Source: an uncultured Enterococcus sp. (GTDB lineage: Bacteria > Bacillota > Bacilli > Lactobacillales > Enterococcaceae). From it: 9,836 nucleotides of DNA. Location of the stretch: positions 1-9,836 of the forward strand of contig CAMJVA010000044.1 of NCBI GenBank assembly GCA_946409145.1, read 5' to 3'. A program made the position numbers and the translations under genes. Below are positions 1 to 6,507 of this stretch, piece by piece. Position 1 is the stretch's first letter, and every line of letters starts with the position of its first letter. Below the pieces are notes generated by a model that saw nothing but the letters and a program-made list of their open reading frames with translations, did no database searches and had not been told where the DNA came from.

Positions 1-45
1 CCACCGAGATCTACACTCTTTCCCTACACGACGCTCTTCCGATCT
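1..45 (+). other. Illumina TruSeq adapter (artefact)
   Basis: The first 45 bases are identical to the 3' part of the Illumina TruSeq universal (P5) adapter, ending in its diagnostic GCTCTTCCGATCT. Genomic sequence begins at about base 46; base 45 (T) could belong to either side. This is untrimmed library adapter left at a contig end, not bacterial DNA. Anything translated across it is artificial. Confidence 0.97.
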
Positions 46-1073
46 GCATAAATAGGCACCCCAAGGAAAATTCCTAACAGTCCAGATAAGTTACCCGCCA
101 CGAGTAAAATTAAAATAATAGTTAGTGGATGAATTTTTAAACTTTTTCCAATGACATTAGGATAAATAATGTTTCCGTCAATTTGTTGGACAACTAAGAC
201 GACTACACAACACAATAATGCTTTAAAAGGAGAATCAAAAACTGTGACTAAAACTGCCGGTAATAATCCTAAATAAGGGCCTAAATAAGGAATCAAATTA
301 GTTAAACCCGCAATGACCCCAAAAAGTAAGGCGTAATCTACCCCAACAATTAAATAGCCAATGGAAGTAAAAGTAGCCACAAAGAGACATTCAATCGCTT
401 GACCAGAAATATAAGTGGCAATAGTCTCATTCATTTTCCCTAAAAGTTCTAAAACATCTCCCCGATGTTTTTCAGGAATCATTTTTCCAATAGCGGGTTG
501 TAATTTATCCCCGTCTTTTAACATGTAAAATAAAATAAAAGGCGCTGTTACCACAATCACTGTGACCGAAGCCACTGCTGAAAAAATGGAACCTAGAGAG
601 CCAGTAATGCCATTTAACGCATTGGTAATCACATTCCCGTAAGAAATATCTAGTTTATCCAAATAACTTTCTAAATCGAGATTTTTTAACGCTGGTTCAT
701 TAGCTAATTGGCGAAACCAAGCTTCCACTTGATTAGTGGTTTGAGGAATGCTTTTAGCTAAACTACTAATTTGGTTGGTTAAATAAGGAATTAACGTTAC
801 AAGGGCAATGGCAATTAAGGCCACGAGTAAAATAAAAACAATTAAAATTCCCCAAATTCTTTTGATTTTTAGTTTTTCTAAGAGACGTACTAAAGGATTT
901 AAAATATAAAACAAAAATCCCGCAATTAAAACTGGTGCAAATAAGGTGGAGAAAAAAGTCGCAATAGGTGAAAATAAAAAATCAATTTTTTGGGAAACAA
1001 AAATTAAAGTAGCTAAAATTAATAATTCCAATGACCAAAACATCAGTTTAGAATTTTTTACTTTCTCAAACAA
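24..1073 (-). CDS. AI-2E/PerM-family transporter, 3'-truncated
   Basis: Polytopic inner-membrane protein of the AI-2E transporter (PerM/YdbI/YueF-like) family; family members export small molecules or ions, but the substrate here is unknown. From residue 1 there is a hydrophobic pair (about 11-65), a charged loop and amphipathic middle region (about 70-165), then several membrane segments carrying the typical LTNLIPYLGPYLGLLP stretch and the C-terminal GNLSGLLGIFLGVPIYA motif. The genuine gene stops at base 46; the last six residues (DRKSVV) and the stop codon come from the adapter, so perhaps 20-40 C-terminal residues are missing. I chose a TTG start at 1073 because GGAGG (1085-1081) lies 7 bases upstream and homologues begin at this MFEKxK-type position. 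The longer ATG at 1160 has only a weak ribosome site and would add 29 residues unlike the family. Divergent from the GNAT gene. Confidence 0.88.
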   Translation of the reverse strand: MFEKVKNSKLMFWSLELLILATLIFVSQKIDFLFSPIATFFSTLFAPVLIAGFLFYILNPLVRLLEKLKIKRIWGILIVFILLVALIAIALVTLIPYLTNQISSLAKSIPQTTNQVEAWFRQLANEPALKNLDLESYLDKLDISYGNVITNALNGITGSLGSIFSAVASVTVIVVTAPFILFYMLKDGDKLQPAIGKMIPEKHRGDVLELLGKMNETIATYISGQAIECLFVATFTSIGYLIVGVDYALLFGVIAGLTNLIPYLGPYLGLLPAVLVTVFDSPFKALLCCVVVLVVQQIDGNIIYPNVIGKSLKIHPLTIILILLVAGNLSGLLGIFLGVPIYADRKSVV

Positions 1074-1104
1074 ATAAAACCCTCCTTTCAATTTAGAAAA
1101 GCTG

Positions 1105-1137
1105 AAAAAATCCACTGGTAAAATCAGGGGTTTTTTT
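1105..1137 (-). promoter_or_regulatory. terminator-like hairpin in transporter leader
   Basis: On the minus strand CCCCTG (1130-1125), a 7-base loop and CAGTGG (1117-1112) form a 6-bp stem with one mismatch. It is flanked by seven A on the 5' side and a six-T run (1110-1105) on the 3' side, which can extend the stem. It sits between the presumed promoter and the TTG start of the PerM-family gene. It could be a leader attenuator. The A and T flanks would also let it stop transcription in the plus direction. The role is inferred only. Confidence 0.35.
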
Positions 1138-1153
1138 ATTAAAAAACACTTTT

Positions 1154-1182
1154 CAGACATTTTCTCTCTCTTATAGTATACT
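1154..1182 (+). promoter_or_regulatory. possible divergent promoter region
   Basis: The palindrome AGTATACT (1175-1182) offers a TATACT -10 on both strands. On the plus strand CAGACA (1154-1159) is 17 bases upstream of TATACT (1177-1182), a reasonable promoter for the GNAT gene. On the minus strand TATACT (1180-1175) faces the PerM-family gene but has no good -35. The start sites of both genes are consistent with this placement, but neither promoter is strong on paper. Confidence 0.35.
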
Positions 1183-1246
1183 AGATATAACAGAAAAATT
1201 CTTTTAATTCGCTAATTTTATTATTTTACAAGAAATGAGGTCTATG

Positions 1247-1675
1247 ATGGAAATTTTACATACAGGAGACACCTTAAGCCCTATTTATTTAGATGCTGTA
1301 AAAATTCGCCATGAGGTTTTTGTAAAAGAACAAGGTGTTCCTCTTACAGCAGAAATTGATCAAGATGAAGCCAACTGTGTTCATTTTGTTGCTTATGAAG
1401 AAAAAACTCCCCTTGGAACTTGTCGCCTACTCCCTGAAAAAAACGGGATGCATCTGCAAAGAATGGCCGTTTTAAAACCTTACAGAAATCAACACTTAGG
1501 TAAAGAAATCCTTTTAGAAGTGGAACGTTTTTCCAAAGAACAACACTGGAAAAAAATAACCTTACACGCGCAAATTTCTGCTATTCCTTTTTATGAAAAA
1601 TTAGGTTTCCAAACTTTAGGAGAACCATTTTTAGAAGCTGGAATTGACCACAAATTAATGGAAAAAAATTTATAA
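1247..1675 (+). CDS. GNAT-family N-acetyltransferase, YjcF/ElaA-like
   Basis: A 142-residue single-domain GCN5-related acetyltransferase that would transfer an acetyl group from acetyl-CoA to an unknown amine. The N-terminal RHEVFVKEQGVP and EIDQDEANCVHFVAY segments, the motif A region LQRMAVLKPYRNQHLGKEIL (about 68-87, where the usual RGxGxG loop reads RNQHLG), and the late FYEKLGF (about 114-120) plus FLEAGIDHKLM are typical of the small YjcF/ElaA-type branch. The start at 1247 is preferred because GAGG (1237-1240) stands 6 bases upstream; the ATG at 1235 would contain this ribosome site, and ATG 1244 is too close to it. No terminator follows, so some transcripts may run into ndk. The substrate cannot be predicted from sequence. 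Confidence 0.85.
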   Translation: MEILHTGDTLSPIYLDAVKIRHEVFVKEQGVPLTAEIDQDEANCVHFVAYEEKTPLGTCRLLPEKNGMHLQRMAVLKPYRNQHLGKEILLEVERFSKEQHWKKITLHAQISAIPFYEKLGFQTLGEPFLEAGIDHKLMEKNL

Positions 1676-1705
1676 ATGATTTCTTTTCTTTCTAGGGTAA
1701 ATATT

Positions 1706-1714
1706 TGTTATACT
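1706..1714 (+). promoter_or_regulatory. ndk promoter, extended -10
   Basis: TGTTATACT is an extended -10 (TGn plus TATACT). The matching -35 position is only a T-rich stretch. Transcription would begin near 1721, after the ATG at 1716, which rules that ATG out and supports the ndk start at 1743. Confidence 0.6.
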
Positions 1715-1742
1715 TATGGAAACGAATACAGGAGGCTTATTC

Positions 1743-2189
1743 ATGGAAAGAACTTTAGTCATTATTAAACCAGACGGCGTGAGACGACGCTTAGTGGGAA
1801 AAATTATCCAACGTTTTGAAGAAAAAAATTTAACAATTGTGGAAATGCGTTATGATTTCATGACAGAAGAGCTAGTGAAAGAACATTACGCCCACTTAAA
1901 GAGACGACATTTTTTCAAAGAACTAATGGACTATATGACCTCAGGACCGGTGATTTATTTGGTTCTTGAAGGGGATGAAGTCATTGATATGGTTAGAAAA
2001 ATGGTCGGAGCCACTAAAGCTAATGAAGCTCTCCCTGGAACCATTCGAGGAGATTTCGGGATGCCCGGAACAGAAAATGTCATTCACGCCTCAGATTCTA
2101 AAGATACGGCGTTAATTGAAATTAATCGCTTTTTCAAAGAACCTATTTCTGTTGTAACTGTTGAAAATAATCCAGAAAAAAAGAAATAA
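1743..2189 (+). CDS. ndk: nucleoside diphosphate kinase
   Basis: Cytoplasmic enzyme that moves the gamma phosphate from ATP onto nucleoside diphosphates through a phosphohistidine, balancing the NTP and dNTP pools. At 148 residues it has normal family length. Visible signatures are the substrate-binding IIKPDGV (7-13), EEHY-like VKEHY (45-49), MTSGPV (65-70), RGDFG (102-106) and the catalytic histidine H115 in NVIHASDS. The usual HGSDS reads HASDS here, and the last 30 residues (KDTALIEINRFFKEPISVV) are less like the common bacterial form, but all catalytic positions are kept. The start is fixed by GGAGG (1731-1735) 7 bases upstream and by the promoter position. It ends just before a strong terminator and faces ntdp, another nucleotide-phosphate enzyme. 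Confidence 0.96.
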   Translation: MERTLVIIKPDGVRRRLVGKIIQRFEEKNLTIVEMRYDFMTEELVKEHYAHLKRRHFFKELMDYMTSGPVIYLVLEGDEVIDMVRKMVGATKANEALPGTIRGDFGMPGTENVIHASDSKDTALIEINRFFKEPISVVTVENNPEKKK

Positions 2190-2209
2190 AATTTTTTAAG
2201 GAGTTTAAG

Positions 2210-2250
2210 AAAAAAGTTCCCAAAACTAATTTAGTTTTGGGAACTTTTTT
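2210..2250. terminator. bidirectional rho-independent terminator
   Basis: A perfect 19-bp inverted repeat (2210-2228 and 2232-2250) with a 3-base ATT loop. The arms begin with six A and end with six T, so a U-tract follows the GC-containing stem on either strand. It terminates ndk on the plus strand and ntdp on the minus strand, between these convergent genes. Confidence 0.95.
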
Positions 2251-2261
2251 AACGAAACAAA

Positions 2262-2795
2262 CTATTTTTGTGACAACTGTTGATATCGATCATACCACAG
2301 ATCAATATACCCTTGAGAAAATGGTCCTCGTTCATTATTGATCCAATCGACTAAAATTTTAACATTTTCTTTTAAAATATAGTCTACATCAGGTGAATAA
2401 TGCATTTTTTTCTTGTGCAATTCGTATTCGTCCACATCTAAAAGTCTTTTTTCTCCATCAGGAAAAACTTTAATATCTAGATCATAGTCAATGTATTTTA
2501 GCGCTTCTTCATCTAATAAATAAGGACTCGCTAAATTACAATAATACGACACACCTTTTTCTCTTAGCATGGCAATAATATTAAACCAATATTTTTTATG
2601 AAAAAAAACAATGGCTGGTTCTCTTGTGACCCAACGTCTTCCGTCAGATTCTGTAACTAAAGTGTGATCATTTACTCCAATTAAAGAATATTCACTTGTT
2701 TTTAAAACCATCGTATCTCGCCATACTCGGTGCAAGTTGCCATCGTGTTTGTAGCTTTGAATCGTAATAAATTCTCCTTCTTTAGGTACTTGCAT
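2262..2795 (-). CDS. ntdp: nucleoside tri-/diphosphate phosphatase (UPF0374, DUF402)
   Basis: Cytoplasmic, metal-dependent hydrolase of nucleoside tri- and diphosphates, formerly UPF0374/YgaC, with the DUF402 fold. It is 177 residues, the family's usual length. Conserved stretches are QSYKHDGNLHR (13-23), SDGRRWVTREPAIVFF (50-65), YYCNLASP (84-91), KYIDYDLDIKVFPDG (100-114) and LLDVDEYE (118-125). As I recall the family annotation, the general acid is R23 and metal ligands are N87, D103, D105, D107, D120 and E123; all are present at exactly these positions. The ATG at 2795 fits homologues, which begin MxxPKEGxFITIQSYKHDG, although the ribosome site upstream is weak. It is downstream of mutY, with its own extended -10 promoter in the gap. 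The physiological substrate is uncertain. Confidence 0.93.
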   Translation of the reverse strand: MQVPKEGEFITIQSYKHDGNLHRVWRDTMVLKTSEYSLIGVNDHTLVTESDGRRWVTREPAIVFFHKKYWFNIIAMLREKGVSYYCNLASPYLLDEEALKYIDYDLDIKVFPDGEKRLLDVDEYELHKKKMHYSPDVDYILKENVKILVDWINNERGPFSQGYIDLWYDRYQQLSQK

Positions 2796-2842
2796 TGTGA
2801 CCCAACTTTCTATTTATCTTGGCCTACACCGAACTCAAAAAC

Positions 2843-2851
2843 ATTATAGCA
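2843..2851 (-). promoter_or_regulatory. ntdp promoter, extended -10
   Basis: On the minus strand TGC is followed at once by a perfect TATAAT (2848-2843), an extended -10. No convincing -35 lies 16-18 bases upstream. It is in the 96-base gap between mutY and ntdp and gives a leader of about 40 bases. Confidence 0.6.
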
Positions 2852-2891
2852 TAGGAAAAAGACAATGGGGTAATTTTCTCTTGGGTTTTTC

Positions 2892-4013
2892 TTATTTTTC
2901 TAGTAAGGCCATTAATTTGTGTTGGACTTTAGGAAGAGGAAGTGTCGTGTTTTCTAGGTTGAAAAATCCTTCGTTTCCTTTTTCTTCTTGAATTTGGCTA
3001 TTTGTTTTTTCTACTCCGTAAAATAAAAGTACTTCCCATTTTAAATGACTGTAAATATGCTTAACCTTACCCCGATTTCTTTTCTGCCAAACAGTTTCAG
3101 GAAAATCTTCTGGAAGAAATTTATCTAAGGGGTCATTATTATTGGCAAATAAATCATTTTTTTGTAGGAGAGAAAATTCTTCTTTACTAACTTCAATTAA
3201 AGGAAAATGCCACATATTTTCTAAAAGCCCTTTTTCCGTGCGTTTTTTCAAATAAAAATCCCCGTGGTTTTCAACGGCTAAGGCTAGATAATAAACACTT
3301 TTCGTTTTAACTTTTTTCAGTTTCACTGGAAGCTGTTCTTGGAGATTTTCTTTTTTGGCGACACAATATTTTTTTAAAGGACAAAAATCACACTGAGGAT
3401 TTTTTGGAGTACACACTAAGCTCCCTAAATCCATCACTGCCTGATTAAAATCTCCCGGGCGATTATTGGGCATTAATTTTTCCACAGTTGTCTTCATTTC
3501 TTTTTGAGTTTTGCTTAAAGAAATATCCGCAAAATCTCCTAAAAGACGACTAAAAACTCTGAGACAATTTCCATCAATGGCGGCAACTTTTTCATTAAAC
3601 GCCATACTACTAATAGCTCCTGCTGTATATGGTCCAATACCTTTAATCTTTAATAGTTCTTCGTAATTTTGGGGTAAATTTCCGAAAAATTGTTCTTCTA
3701 CCTCTTGGGCTCCTTTTTGTAAATTTCGCACTCTGGAATAATAGCCTAAACCTTCCCAAGCTTTTAATAAAGCTTCTTCCTCAGCCTGGCTTAAACTTTT
3801 AATAGTAGGAAATTGTTCCATAAAATTTAAATAATAAGGAATCACTGTGGCAACTTGGGTTTGTTGCAACATAATTTCAGAAACCCACGTGCCATAAGGA
3901 GTGCGAACTTGTCGCCAAGGCAGGTAATGTCTGCCAGAATCATCATACCAATGTAAAAATTCCTCTTGAAATTCTGCAAGCTCTTTTTTACTGCTTTTAC
4001 TTAACTTATTCAC
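2892..4013 (-). CDS. mutY: A/G-specific adenine DNA glycosylase MutY
   Basis: Base-excision repair enzyme that removes adenine mispaired with 8-oxoguanine or guanine. With the chosen start it is 373 residues. Order: helix-hairpin-helix glycosylase core with catalytic E46 in SEIMLQQTQV, the HhH motif LLKIKGIGPYTAGAI (120-134), catalytic D147 in AAIDGN, and a [4Fe-4S] loop C201-x6-C208-x2-C211-x5-C217. A C-terminal NUDIX-like 8-oxoG recognition domain follows, with GLLENMWHFPLIEV and the HIYSH loop where many relatives have FSH. I prefer the GTG start at 4013: AAGGAG (4025-4020) is 6 bases upstream, whereas the TTG at 4037 has no site. The GTG overlaps the recX stop by 8 bases, so the two genes are translationally coupled. 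No key residue is missing. Confidence 0.95.
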   Translation of the reverse strand: MNKLSKSSKKELAEFQEEFLHWYDDSGRHYLPWRQVRTPYGTWVSEIMLQQTQVATVIPYYLNFMEQFPTIKSLSQAEEEALLKAWEGLGYYSRVRNLQKGAQEVEEQFFGNLPQNYEELLKIKGIGPYTAGAISSMAFNEKVAAIDGNCLRVFSRLLGDFADISLSKTQKEMKTTVEKLMPNNRPGDFNQAVMDLGSLVCTPKNPQCDFCPLKKYCVAKKENLQEQLPVKLKKVKTKSVYYLALAVENHGDFYLKKRTEKGLLENMWHFPLIEVSKEEFSLLQKNDLFANNNDPLDKFLPEDFPETVWQKRNRGKVKHIYSHLKWEVLLFYGVEKTNSQIQEEKGNEGFFNLENTTLPLPKVQHKLMALLEK

Positions 4014-4800
4014 GCTCTTCTCCTTGGTAGTTATCAATAAATTCTTGAATATCTTCTAAAGGAAATCCTTTGCGATAAAGAAAAGCTTTCACTTTTTGCT
4101 TTTTTTTAAAAGGATCTTTTCCGTAAGTGACAAAAGCTTTTTCTCCCATTTCTAAAAGCAGCTCTTTATCTTCTTTTTCTTGGGGATTTTCTGGAACATT
4201 TGCCATAATTTGACTAATAGTTTCTGGTAAAAAACCTTTTTGATGCAAATGATTTCTTAATTTTTGTAATTTTTGTCCATAAGGTATTTTTTGCGTTTTA
4301 TTTAAATACTGTTCTGCAATTTTTTGGGCATTTTTTAATTCTAATTCCTGGGAATACCCAGCTAGTGCTTCTTGAATCAATTCGTCACTTATTTTTTTCT
4401 CTTTTAATTTCAGCATAATGACCATAGGACCTGTTTTCGTAAAATTGATTTGATCATTCACAAAGCTTTTAGCATAATGCAAATCATCCACATAGCCTAA
4501 TTCTTTCAACTTTTCAACGACTAATTGTCGGTCCTCTTTAGAAACATCGTGCTTTTTTAAATAAGTAAAAATTTCCCCTGCTGATTTTAAACCGTAATTT
4601 AAATAATGAAGAGCTAAATTAAGTCCAGCTGCTTCACTGCCTTCTTTTTTTATTTTTAAAATTTCATCTTCTAAGATTTCTTTTCCTTTTAATAAACGAT
4701 GGGAAACCAATTGGTCTTCTGTTACTAAAAGACTCGTATCATCGGAAAAATAAACGAGATAGTTCTCTTTCTTTTTTGAAATTTTCACAATTGTCAACAT
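4006..4800 (-). CDS. recX: recombination regulator RecX
   Basis: Cytoplasmic RecX, which binds RecA filaments and modulates their growth in recombination and the SOS response. The protein has 264 residues, the longer Firmicutes form. An N-terminal beta-rich extension (about 1-45, VKISKKKENYLVYFSDDTSLLVTEDQL) precedes repeated three-helix modules. These carry the family pattern at LALHYLNYGLKSAGEIFTYL (about 62-81), LKELGYVDDLHYAKSFVND (about 98-116), GPMVIMLKLKEKKISDELI and KVKAFLYRKGFPLEDIQEFI at the C-terminus. The ATG at 4800 has GGAGG (4812-4808) 7 bases upstream and an extended -10 promoter. It is the first gene of a recX-mutY unit, overlapping mutY by 8 bases, and is divergent from the rRNA methyltransferase gene. 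I saw no obvious LexA-type box, so SOS control is not indicated. Confidence 0.93.
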   Translation of the reverse strand: MLTIVKISKKKENYLVYFSDDTSLLVTEDQLVSHRLLKGKEILEDEILKIKKEGSEAAGLNLALHYLNYGLKSAGEIFTYLKKHDVSKEDRQLVVEKLKELGYVDDLHYAKSFVNDQINFTKTGPMVIMLKLKEKKISDELIQEALAGYSQELELKNAQKIAEQYLNKTQKIPYGQKLQKLRNHLHQKGFLPETISQIMANVPENPQEKEDKELLLEMGEKAFVTYGKDPFKKKQKVKAFLYRKGFPLEDIQEFIDNYQGEERE

Positions 4801-4818
4801 ACTTTCCCCTCCAGGCTT

Positions 4819-4827
4819 ATTGTAGCA
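4819..4827 (-). promoter_or_regulatory. recX promoter, extended -10
   Basis: On the minus strand TGC precedes TACAAT (4824-4819), an extended -10. TTCTAA at 4847-4842, 17 bases upstream, is a weak -35. Transcription would start about 10 bases before the GGAGG of recX, giving a very short leader. Confidence 0.55.
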
Positions 4828-4920
4828 TAAGAAAATTTAGTTTAGAATATAGAAAAGCTTTACGACTATCTTTTGTAAAGTGAGTAACAAATACCTGAAC
4901 ATATGGTAAAGGAGCTATTC

Positions 4921-6282
4921 ATGAAAAATCCAGCAAAAGCAACAGTAACCATTAAACGACTAGGAATTAATGGTGAAGGCATTGCTTATTATCAAAATAA
5001 AATTCTTTTTGTCCCCAATGCGTTACCTAAAGAAAAAGTTCTGTGTGAAATTATCAGCTCTAAAGGTAACTTTTTTCAAGGAAAACTACTTAAAATTTTA
5101 AAAAAATCTCCCCAAAGAGTGATGCCTCCTTGTCCCATTTATGACACTTGCGGCGGATGTCAATTGCAACATTTAAACAGTGCCGGTCAACTTGTCTTTA
5201 AAAAAGATTTACTAAAGCAAGCGCTACACAAATTTAAACCAGAAGGCTTTAAAAATTATCTTTTAAAAGACACCTTAGGAATGAATGACCCTTGGTATTA
5301 CCGGAACAAAGCCCAATTTCCTTTGCGCCTGGTCCAAGGAAAAATTAAAGCCGGATTGTTTAAAGAAAATTCTCATGACCTGATTCCTTTAGAAAATTGT
5401 CTCGTTCAACTCCCCCTCACCCAAAAAATTGCTAATTATGTGGTTTCCTTAATGGAAAAATACCACCTTTCTCCTTTTAATGAGAAAAAAAATACTGGAG
5501 ATTTTAAAACTTTAGTCATTCGCTGTAATGAAGCACAAACTGAAGCGCAATTAGTGGTTGTAACCCGCACTGATTCATTTCCTTTTGCCAAAGAAATGAT
5601 TATAGAAGTCACTAAAAAATTCCCTGAGATAAAATCCTTCATGCAAAATATTCAGCCAGAAAAAACTTCTTTAATTTTTGGAGAAAAGACGAAAGAACTT
5701 TGGGGTGTAAAAACCATTGAAGAAACCATTAATCACACCACTTTTTCTTTATCCCCAAGAGCTTTTTTCCAATTAAATCCTGCTCAAACCAAGGTCTTGT
5801 ATGCTGAAGCTAAAAAAGCCTTAGAACCAAATAAAAATGAAACATTAATTGATGCTTACTGTGGCGTAGGAACAATTGGCTTGTCTTTAGCTCCTTTTGT
5901 TAAAGAAGTTCGGGGAATGGATATTATTCCAGAAGCTATTGAAGATGCTAAAGAAAATGCCAAAAGATTAAACTTAGAAAATACCCACTACTTTGTGGGA
6001 AAAGCAGAACAATTAATTCCCCAGTGGACAAAAAAAAACTTTGTAGCTGACGGAATCATTGTGGATCCTCCAAGAAGCGGTTTAGATGACGCTTTACTTA
6101 AAACTTTAATGACTCATCCAGTGAAAAAATTAGTTTATGTTTCTTGTAATGTTTCTACTTTAGCCAGAGATTTAGTGACTCTAGGAAAAAAATATCACGT
6201 GGAATACTTACAGTCAGTAGATATGTTTCCTCAAACAGCTAGATGTGAAGTTGTGGTAAAAATGCGCTTGAAAACTATTTAA
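4921..6282 (+). CDS. rlmD: 23S rRNA (uracil-5-)-methyltransferase, RlmD/RlmCD type
   Basis: SAM-dependent enzyme making 5-methyluridine in 23S rRNA. In Gram-positives one enzyme of this family (RlmCD) modifies both U747 and U1939; which sites this one uses cannot be read from sequence. It has 453 residues: an N-terminal TRAM RNA-binding domain (about 4-60), an iron-sulfur cluster set C71, C77, C80 (CGGC) and C160, a central RNA-binding region, then the methyltransferase domain with FFQLNPAQT, the SAM loop DAYCGVGTIGLSLA, DPPRSGLD and the nucleophile C409 in VYVSCNVSTLARDL. E443 in MFPQTARCE is the likely proton-abstracting residue; the commoner HxE there reads RCE. The start at 4921 is set by AAAGGAG (4908-4914), 6 bases upstream; the ATG at 4903 lies before that site. 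A hairpin terminator follows. No clear promoter was recognised upstream. Confidence 0.94.
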   Translation: MKNPAKATVTIKRLGINGEGIAYYQNKILFVPNALPKEKVLCEIISSKGNFFQGKLLKILKKSPQRVMPPCPIYDTCGGCQLQHLNSAGQLVFKKDLLKQALHKFKPEGFKNYLLKDTLGMNDPWYYRNKAQFPLRLVQGKIKAGLFKENSHDLIPLENCLVQLPLTQKIANYVVSLMEKYHLSPFNEKKNTGDFKTLVIRCNEAQTEAQLVVVTRTDSFPFAKEMIIEVTKKFPEIKSFMQNIQPEKTSLIFGEKTKELWGVKTIEETINHTTFSLSPRAFFQLNPAQTKVLYAEAKKALEPNKNETLIDAYCGVGTIGLSLAPFVKEVRGMDIIPEAIEDAKENAKRLNLENTHYFVGKAEQLIPQWTKKNFVADGIIVDPPRSGLDDALLKTLMTHPVKKLVYVSCNVSTLARDLVTLGKKYHVEYLQSVDMFPQTARCEVVVKMRLKTI

Positions 6283-6310
6283 ATTTTTCTTCAACTTCAT
6301 TACAATTTAA

Positions 6311-6341
6311 GGGAGTGAGACATTAGTCTCACTCCCTTTTT
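6311..6341 (+). terminator. rho-independent terminator of rlmD
   Basis: A perfect 11-bp stem (GGGAGTGAGAC, 6311-6321, with 6326-6336) and a 4-base ATTA loop is followed by five T (6337-6341), 28 bases after the stop of the methyltransferase gene. On the opposite strand there is no U-tract, so it acts mainly in the plus direction. Confidence 0.93.
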
Positions 6342-6507
6342 CCCACCCAAATCAAATCAGTACCTGGTAGATGATTCATAAAAGTAATCAGTAAAAAACA
6401 AAGTGTCAGCTGTCAGAAGTTATTTCAGTAGCTACAGCCTCGCTCCATAGTATACATTTGGCATGTATTGGCCTTGGTACTCGCCTTTGACTCCCACCCA
6501 AAAAAAT
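6342..6507. other. GC-rich non-coding segment, possible structured RNA or repeat
   Basis: This 166-base gap lies between the rlmD terminator and the end of the DIP1984-family gene. Bases 6401-6500 contain 47 G or C, well above the surrounding genes. There is no credible ORF. Short inverted pairs are visible: GCTGT/ACAGC (6409-6413, 6434-6438), ATACAT/ATGTAT (6452-6457, 6463-6468) and AGTACC/GGTACT (6360-6365, 6476-6481). The 11-mer TCCCACCCAAA occurs at both edges. No known RNA family is recognised and no promoter is clear on either strand. Confidence 0.35.

Noticed and set aside
24..1160. Transporter frame taken as a complete 378-residue protein
   Set aside because: Its last six codons and stop come from sequencing adapter, and the first 29 codons precede the ribosome-bound TTG start.
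2797..2991. 64-residue plus-strand ORF over the ntdp promoter and mutY 3' end
   Set aside because: It is antisense to mutY, has no ribosome site, is low in complexity and resembles no family; a shadow of mutY.
5436..5642. 68-residue minus-strand ORF within rlmD
   Set aside because: Antisense to a well-supported gene; no ribosome site or family similarity.
6432..6464. Minus-strand micro-ORF MPNVYYGARL in the GC-rich gap, considered as a signalling peptide
   Set aside because: Ten residues with no signal sequence, no properly spaced ribosome site and no adjacent receptor or exporter gene.
6311..6507. CRISPR-like or riboswitch-like array
   Set aside because: Only one 11-mer is repeated, twice, with no regular spacers; no riboswitch core I know (T-box, purine, SAM, TPP) is visible, and no downstream gene on the same strand would be controlled.
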